Source of the DNA: Isoetes taiwanensis
Lineage: Eukaryota; Streptophyta; Lycopodiopsida; Isoetales; Isoetaceae
Reading direction: 5' to 3'
DNA: 64,000 nt
NCBI GenBank assembly: GCA_021234155.1
Contig: JAJEKV010000073.1
Span: 6,110,001-6,174,000 of the forward strand
Both the position numbers and the translations under genes were made by a program. The notes beneath the pieces were generated by a model that was given only the letters and a program-made list of their open reading frames with translations, made no database searches and was not told the origin of the DNA. Below are positions 56,451-64,000 of the stretch, piece after piece; position 1 is the stretch's first letter; the number at the start of each line of letters is the position of its first letter.

Positions 56451-57300
56451 GAACCGCTTCTCCTGGGCCTTAGACCTAGCCTGATCTATGTACAACATTC
56501 CAAGAAAACACTCCATGAAAAAAGACACCTAAAACGGAACTGTTCATTAACCCCCGATCCATTGTTTCCTTGCCGAGCATCTCTCAACCCAGAGAGTAAA
56601 TCATCTCTCGAAGCTGAAAAATGCTGGACAAAGAAACAATGAATCCGTCGAGCTTATCAGCAGTTCCATTATTTAAACACAGACGGCATGTTCAACAAGC
56701 GAAATAACATAGGCATCTCTGAAACTCACCTCTTCACGCAGTAATTCCTTGGGCCACTGTATCACGGATCCCGCAGCCTCACCTAGAGTCTTTGCTTCTT
56801 CTTATTAGGTCTCTTCAAGAGTGTATTCGCATCTAATACTTGTATCATCTGATTCTCGCGCGTATCCCCGCTCCATGGCGCCCGCAGTTGTAGAGTTCCC
56901 GGTAATGCAGGCTCCTCCTCGCTTCCTACCTTAGCTCCGTGCTCATCGATCAAATCAACTGCTTGCAATAGGACGCGCGGTCAGGAAAAACACATATGCA
57001 AGGCGCTGTTAGCAGCTTACCGCATCGCGGCGCCATTCCGGAAGTCGCTAACAGTCGATGCTCCCCTCCGAACTCGAGGTCCCCAATGCCGCAGGGAAGA
57101 TAAACTAGGCTCCGCTCACTTAGTCCCTTGATGTGATTAAATTTCGAAATAGTGTTTGGGCGGGCTAAAGCCTACCGTGCTGTACCCTTAGCCCGCTTCT
57201 TTTCATAAATGATTGCATGTCCTTAACTTCAAATTAAAGAACACGCCCGATCTTTTTTACATGCAGTCCTAAAACTCACAACGCGCGGAGGAGACTTAAT
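56451..57300. other. Intergenic; one minus-strand exon-like frame
   Basis: A minus-strand frame at 56968-56783 reads AVDLIDEHGAKVGSEEEPAL, then PWSGDTRENQMIQVLDANTL and KRPNKKKQRL with a basic end like a nuclear localisation signal. It has no known domain and may be an exon. Otherwise nothing was found. Confidence 0.3.
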
Positions 57301-57321
57301 TTACAGAGGGGTCCGAAGAGG

Positions 57322-58465
57322 ATGAGAGGGCATAGAGACATGACTCCGTCCAAGAAGCGAGGCGCCGGAGGGGATGCTTCTACCAGCGGCAGCAAGAAGA
57401 AGAAGACAAACACCCCAGGTGAGCTCTGAGGTTTTTCTTTTGTCGGAATACCTTAACTGATCCATCCTTTCTTCTTCTGAGATTCACCTCGGACTCACTG
57501 GTGATCACTGGCCGAACTCCATTCTTCGTCATCGAGGGACTGGAGACAGAGCTTCTTGAAACAGCAGCAGATTCTTGGTGGTATGTCGAGGTATCGACAA
57601 GTGGGAAGGAGAAAGATCTGTTTCTACACCAAAGGGACAAGAAGAGCTCCGGAGACAAGTACAAGAAAATCGGTGTTGTGCTCTCCGTCTCTGCGCCAGA
57701 TTCAAAGCATTTAACACTACATGTCGAGGACTGCCAGAAGAGTAAGTTCTATCACACCAAAAAATTAGCAGTTTCAAATTATTCTCACTCTTCCATGAGC
57801 AAGGCTAAGGGCACCGAAAAAAGGCCGGCGCCTTTAAATTGTCAGAACCTTGGGTGGAAGGATCTGGAAGGGATGAAGGAGGCCGGAACCCTAACATCCA
57901 GGGAGCTTGGTATGGAGATTTCCAGAGTCAGGGAAAAACTGTTCAATACAAGAGCTTCACTTCTACCGCTTTGAAGACTCTACAACACTCTACAGTGGGG
58001 AATGAAGTTGTGTTTCATACACAAAAAAGTCCACCAAAAAACAAAGATGGGGATGATGACACCACACGGGAGGAATCAGATGACGAAGGAGACGAAGATA
58101 TGGTCGAGTCCCCAATAATGGATCCAGATGATCAGATCAGGATTTCACAGAGAGGGGCACAGAAAATGGAGCGTCTAGCTCAGTATTATCCGTTGGGAAT
58201 ATCACACAAGCTGCTGCTGGACATTAGACGGCTGAAGGTTTGCACGGGAGATGCCGTCTTGTTCAACCACAGGGAATTTAATCCAGCACACATGCTGGAG
58301 ATTCTGAACCTGATGGTGCGACATCCTGTTGCAGATCCAATGCCTGCGGATGTCATACCTTTCACTACCACCCCAAAACTGGGTCCACATGTTGTTTTTC
58401 AGTGTCTTTTTTGCAAAAAAACAACACCAAAAAACTACGTGTTGTTTTTTGTCCGGATTTGCTAG
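57322..58465 (+). CDS. Unassigned gene candidate, two or more segments
   Basis: Possible exon 1 from ATG 57322 (MRGHRDMTPSKKRGAGGDAS, then a Lys-rich run) ends at CAG|GTGAGC (57418). An open segment to 57977 follows: TGRTPFFVIEGLETELLETA, SWWYVEVSTSGKEKDLFLHQ and KKIGVVLSVSAPDSKHLTLH. The frame then changes to a segment ending at 58465 with an acidic stretch (DGDDDTTREESDDEGDEDMV) and MERLAQYYPLGISHKLLLDI, RLKVCTGDAVLFNHREFNPA, MLEILNLMVRHPV. Phases at the proposed junction do not match exactly, so either an unseen intron or frameshifts exist. The basic N-terminus and acidic region suggest a nuclear protein. It runs into tandem repeats at its 3' end. No family is recognised. Confidence 0.4.
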
Positions 58466-59125
58466 AAATGACGTGTAGTTTTTAGCAAAATTTTTATACA
58501 TGTAGTTTTTGTTGCCAAAAGTCTACGCATAGAGTTTTGTCAAAATTATCTACACGTAGAAATTATATATATTTCTACATGTTGTTTTTGTAGAGTAGCT
58601 GTAGTTTTCAGGTGTTGCTTTCCTGAAGAATATACATGTGGTTCGTAATAGAACCTAAAATACACATGTTGTTTAACTGTTATTTTGCAGAAAAAACAAC
58701 ACTAAAAAACTACGTATAGAATTTTGTCCGACTTTGCTAGAAACTACACGTAGTTTTCTAGTTTTTCTTTTTAACTATATTGTTTTCAAGTGTTGGGTTC
58801 TTGAAGAATATACATGTGGTTCTTAATAAAACCTAAAAATACACATGTTTTAAACTATTATTTTGCAAAAAAAATAACACTGAAAAACTATGTATAGAAT
58901 TTTGTCTGACTTTGCTAGAAACTACATGTAGTTTTCTAGTTTTTTTTTTAACTATATTGTTTTCAAGTGTTGGTTTCCTTGAAAAATGATATGTGGTTTT
59001 AAGAAGAAAAATGTGATTTTCAATAATAGGTGTTGTTTTCAAGTATTGTTTTACATAAAATCCACATGTGGTTTTTAGAAAAAAAATATTTTCAAGTGTT
59101 GTTTTTACAATAAAAGACATCGTTA
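58400..59125 (+). repeat. Tandem repeat of about 176 bp, two to three copies
   Basis: Copies start at about 58684 and 58858, each with attttgca.aaaaaacaacac, actttgctagaaactacacg and ttttcaagtgttgg. A diverged copy precedes at about 58403. Units contain small palindromes such as AACTACACGTAGTTTT. Confidence 0.8.
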
Positions 59126-60900
59126 ATAGAAAAAAAAAACAATACGTTGAGAAATTATTATTTTAATCAATGAATTATTATTTTAATTATTATTATTCTT
59201 GGAAACATCTGGAAGCTTTACAGCAAATGCACTATCACTTAAACTCAAACATTGAAATAAATCACAATCGATGTGTTTCTTTGTTCTGTTTTATGGTGAA
59301 AATCTTCATCTCTTAAGAACCGTAGCCATGGCCATAACTTTCTTGAGCATCCTAGCCTTGCGAAAAGCATAGCCATAGCGCGAGCGAAATGGGTCTAGAT
59401 ATGGCGCTATAGCTTGACGACCGAAGCTATGGCGGAAAAGAGGCAGATGTCAAAGTTTTGTCTTGATTCACCATCTGCGGTGGTCCTGTTTTCATCTCAC
59501 AAATTTCCTTCCAGTTTCTTTTGGAATATCCTCTCCCAATTACGTGCCATTGTACACTTCGAGCGTGCTATAGTCTTCTAGTAAGAAACCTATATAAAAG
59601 CATAACAGTGTTAATAAAAAAGAGAACAATATCGTGGTACATTATGAAACCGCTTGAACATATGCATGAACTCAGACGGTAATATCGACTTGGCGATGAA
59701 CTGGGTGATTCCATGGCATCGACCATGGCTTCCGATTTCCAATTCTTTGAAGCATCTGTTGACTCAATTTGAGGAGCTACGTCTTTGCACAATAATTATT
59801 TCAAAAAATTGACAAAAACACAACATCAACAAACTGCGAGATGTATAACTTACAAAGGCTTCATTGCTCTCGAGTAATAGTCATTTCTGGCAAAATATCT
59901 TGTTCTCCTTGTAATGGTTACGTTTCTTGATCTTCCTTTTCCTTTGAATATGTTTCTTCGTCTTTTCTTCCTGTTGATTCTGCCTCTTGGTCATTTCTTT
60001 CAATTGCTTCTGTTTCTTGGTCTTCCTTTCCTGTTGCCTCTCTTCCCTGCTCTTCCCTTCCTAGGAGCCCATACATGCCATGCTTTTCTCTGACAGCGGG
60101 GATTATGTAAATTCGGCCTCTCCAGGGCAAACCATAAGACCAGTGGGTATCTATAGTACAGCAACTAACCCCGCGAATCTAAAACTTCAAGCAATTAAAA
60201 TATTACCCAACTCTTTTGCAAGAGCTCGAATTAGAGATAACAAGAATTAGATAGAGCATGATTCTGAGAACCTCTTTTTGTGAAATGCTAGGAACCACGG
60301 CAGAATCACGCACTTGAATCAAACAAAAAATTCCACGATCCATTCAAGCGCCTTGTATTTGGCTTCTATGCATACCGGCACATAGACCATATAGTTTGTA
60401 AATCCGGTGCGCATATCCACAAATCCGTCACTACTCCACCGCCCTTTGCTCTGTTGTAGACAAAAACCTACCCAAAAAATCTGCCGCCATAGCCACTCCA
60501 CGAAGATCAAGAATATGAAGGAAGAGAGAATCGGCTTGAGGGAAACAGGGGGAGAGAAGGCATAGAACATAGCGGCAAAGAGTAGGGGAGAGAAGGCGAG
60601 AACATGGCGGCAAGGCAAAAACAAAATGGCGGGGATTTTGATCTTGCCCCCTATTCTCGGCCGTGCAAAATCAAAATGGTGCGGATCACGATTTGCCCCT
60701 TTAATCTCGGCCGTTACTTTTCCGAGCCAATAAGGTGAAAGGGCCGAGGATCGCAATCCCGAGCCATTTATCCCATATTCACCCCAGCCGTTGAATACAA
60801 TATTGCTTTATCACAAGTGAAAATTATTATTTTCAATTCCTCACCATATATTTTATTTATCTGCTCTTTTTTACTCAATATATACTGATAGGCTTTGAAA
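59126..60900. other. Weak minus-strand frames, no assigned gene
   Basis: The minus frame 60756-60319 (145 codons) has hydrophobic stretches (LLFAAMFYAFSPP, SSFIFLIFVEWLW) and ends RTGFTNYMVYVPVCIEAKYK. The frame at 60130-59918 ends in acidic repeats around GKEDQETEAIERNDQEAEST. They could be exons of one minus-strand gene, but no domain is recognised. Phrases around ctatggcgctatagc at about 59390 repeat those near 49800. Confidence 0.25.
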
Positions 60901-63900
60901 TATTGGCAATGCTTTGTTGTTGCGACATCACCATCTATCTAAAGCCTATAGGTCATTAGCAAGGTCTATCTAAAGACCCCAACCAAAGGTCGAATGACCC
61001 ACCCAAGCCCAGGAAAGATGTCGCCCTTCGTTTGCGATTCTGGGAGATAGACATGGTTAGAAGGGATGCGAGGAGGTAGAAGCGACCCAAAACAACACAA
61101 TGCGGGGATCAATCTTGGATGTTAATAGCGGTCGTTAAACTAAGGCAAAATGGATCGTAAGACTTGGGCCACAATCTCAGCCACTCATCTCGATTAGATT
61201 GGGCGATACACACGACAAAGCTCTACAATTTTTTCGCTCTAAATCATATTGTATAAATATCGGCGCCCGTATATATAAGCCACCATCCGTCATCCAATGC
61301 CCCCATCCCATGATGCCCCTTTTTCCATGGAGCATCAACCCATGTCCCAATCCCTAAGGTAAAACTTCAAAACGAAACATAAAGATTCCAACTGAATGGT
61401 AAGAAGACTAACATCCTGTTTTGTTATGTCTCTAAGGAAAATCTGGCAGTGCGTTTATTGAAGCTTCAATGTCATAGCCATAAGGAACTAAAATGCAGGG
61501 CCAGAAGAAGGCTGCGCTTGGGAAAGTCAACCAATCCATCTGAATCCCAGAGCAACCAAATGGCCCAAACAATAAGTATGATGCTCAAGCAAGATACCAT
61601 TCTTTTATGAATTCATGTGTTGGTGATGGCAAGCACACAACAGCATGTTGGCAATCCCGGATGGTGCTAATTCGAGATTTTTGCAAGTAATACAAACAAT
61701 TAGCTGACTTCTCGGAGCTATAAGTTTTGGTATTCAAGTTTATTATATTCTAGCAATCGTGGCCCATGTTTACACCATATTCTCCACGAAATTTGACAAG
61801 ATTTTTCAAGACATGGAGGCATTTCATAGATGTTTTTACCCACATCCTAATAATCTATCATATCATTGAATAGTGTAACATGTAGACATTATTGGGTGCC
61901 TAAAAGTATCTTCTTAGTCTTCTCGAAAGATCCTACACAGTGGTTGTTAAGATTACCTATGCAGTACTAACTAACAATGCCTCGTGAGGTACAAAACTTT
62001 CTATTTGGCTTATTACAAAACACATTCAATATGATTTGAAAAGTTTCCAATGAAACAACCATCTCTGTCATGTTAGAATTTTTCCGAAGACCTCGAAAAT
62101 TATTGGCGCCATGGTTTTAACACGTTGTCAAAATATGCCACGAGTATACCTATGGTTCCAACATGACACTGGCCAATATTACAACGCTTGTGAAACACAT
62201 CACTCATGAGTGGATGAAACTGGGTGTTGTATAAGTTAGTACAAAGAAATCGAATGTGGTTGTTTAAGTCAGTACAAACACAATGGATATGTGAGCATGA
62301 AATACAAATCCTTTGTATTCGGGCTTGTATAAGTGAGTACAAACACATGCAATATGATTTGTAAAGCTTACCATGAAACACTTCACCACGATGCAAATTT
62401 ATTGGGGAGAGACTCGTAATACATCTAACCACTAGTTCAGACACATGAACCATTGATAGGTGCCTAATAAGGGTGATTGTGTAGTCATTGCAGACAAGGG
62501 TGGCACTCAAAGCCTGCTGGAAAGACAAGCAAGCCCAGTGGTTCTCAGTGGTCCATAGCGATTCGGCTCAATTCCACGTGTTGGGTCGAGCTACAACAGA
62601 TGAGAGTTCTTGAATTATAAAGCAAAGTTCCACTTTTTGTTGTGCATGAAGAAGATACCCTTGGAGAGGTGGGTTTTTTTTTTTTTGAGGGTTGGGAATA
62701 TGCCATGTAATATCTATATTGCGGGCTTAGATACGTGCTTCTATACTGCATGCATCATCTCAGTCAAATGCATGTCCATGCACTAGGCTAATTGATGGCC
62801 CATGTATGATCAGTTTGATCTTGAGCATAGTTAAACTCTTGACATCCACTTTATGGTCTGATAAACCTTTTTACGAGGTTATACTGTTTTAGAGTTTGAA
62901 GGTCTACTCATCATAATCCATAGGGATCCATATTGTAAAGGTAAAGGAAAAGCGCGACTTTTTCTTGAGCTTTGTCTCCACAAATTTAAAACCAAGGTTA
63001 CTATACCAATGGGAGACTTGACATGAGTTTTATGAACATGTACATCATACGCAGCTATTTTAGTTTGTTGTTGGACAACCAAAAATTCTGCATTCTACAT
63101 GGCGGTATTTCGCAGCCACCTCTTAGGCCAATCGACTACGATTTGCCACTTCTTGAAAGGGGTGGTCTTACGCCTGAGAAATTTGGTCATCGAGGTAATG
63201 TCGATGTTCGATTCCATTGGCGAGAGGCAATTTATAGTTCCAGGCCGGGAGAATTGCTCGTTTGTGACCCGAGGGGTTGCTTTCGTCCATGCTAGGCAGT
63301 CAATGATGAATAATGTAGAGGTCAAAAAATTGCATGTGTTCAAGGCAAGAACAACCTTAATCACGTAGACTAATGCTTGATTGCCCGGCATTCTTTGGGC
63401 ATAAGTTAAACTTGCAAAATGATGTTCATGATGAGGCGCCCTAATGGATTGGTTTTAGCTCGAGTACTCCTTCCTTAATCAATAAGAATCTATAACACAT
63501 GCAAAATTCTGGAATAATTTTTAAAACATAACGTACTCTAATGCTCTTTTTTTTTTTTTGCTCCGATCTTTAATCTCGATAACATAATAGCGATCCTTCA
63601 TGTTAAAAGTAAAGTACTATCTTTGCACTTAGAAGATTACTCTCTTTGCACTTAGAAGATCAAGGTACACTATGTTTGTATTTTCTCGAAAATCCTTAGA
63701 AACTTCTTCAAAATAGCTTTGAAAAAAATGCCGGGAATATTTTTTGGCTACGAATGCAATTCAATATATGACAGACTCATAGTTTGATCACTTAACCTCT
63801 TTAAAGTTTGAAGGGGTATTTTTGTTTATGGGGAATCCTGTGTTTTTCCATTATGAATACATATATATAGATGACTAATAATTACGATAAATGCAAAGAA

Positions 63901-64000
63901 TAAGAGTTCAAATTTAGAGCTCGGATGTTTTTGAAGATTTTTGAGTAAGAAGATAATCTTCATAACCACTTTTTACGAGAGCTAAAATATTCCGATGGTT
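60901..64000. other. No gene recognised
   Basis: AT-rich sequence. A plus frame at 63023-63295 (FCILHGGISQPPLRPIDYDL, then ERGGLTPEKFGHRGN) is mildly protein-like but unassigned. A 24-bp near duplication (tttgcacttagaagat twice at about 63622-63662) is present. Nothing else was seen. Confidence 0.4.

Overview
This is nuclear DNA of a land plant: AT-rich, gene-poor and packed with decayed transposable elements. The clearest host gene is an intact zinc finger-homeodomain (ZF-HD) transcription factor at 45946-46698, a family diagnostic of land plants. The large DUF7869-like gene, the odd reverse transcriptase at the left edge and the mix of non-chromodomain Ty3/gypsy lineages suggest a large genome, perhaps a non-seed vascular plant. 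That placement is inference; I cannot name the species.

Layout. 0.9-1.7 kb: broken reverse transcriptase, possibly Penelope-like, on the minus strand. 1.7-7.9 kb: a Helitron on the minus strand, with a nearly uninterrupted 1235-codon Rep-helicase frame, a zinc-finger N-terminal exon in another frame, and a tandemly amplified exon cassette encoding AT-hook tails. 7.9-13.8 kb: old duplicated non-coding repeats, one copy split by a two-unit palindrome-ended element (8118-9318). A second copy of that element lies at 35849-36970, inside a gag gene. 13.8-16.5 kb: a 2.7 kb foldback element whose arms each carry a tRNA-like SINE head. 17.7-28.85 kb: a degenerate non-chromodomain Ty3/gypsy element on the minus strand (two LTR-like repeats, gag, protease, RT, RNase H, integrase) with an extra decayed coding block on its 3' side. 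28.85-42.7 kb: relics of one or more Tat/Athila-like elements, also on the minus strand. Here an RNase H domain lies between protease and RT, which is not the usual order.

42.7-54.7 kb is the most host-like part. It holds a few unassigned ORFs, the ZF-HD gene with a probable 5'-UTR intron, a 139-codon ORF with a probable 5'-UTR intron (50161-50577), and a large decayed minus-strand gene of the DUF7869 type (about 50.75-53.61 kb). 54.9-56.45 kb is a striking palindrome array: eight short palindromes around the half-site TTCTCGACTCG, interleaved with five long hairpins that keep a common loop core while stem sequences differ between copies, partly by compensated changes. A CACTA-type MITE has landed in it. 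57.3-59.1 kb has an unassigned plus-strand gene candidate running into about 176-bp tandem repeats. The last 4 kb shows no convincing gene.

The genes do not form a pathway; this is a host regulatory gene in a TE landscape. The most unusual signals are the hairpin array at 55-56.4 kb, the two-unit palindrome-bounded element family with a covarying hairpin, the foldback with SINE heads, and the PR-RNaseH-RT domain order in the Tat-like relic.
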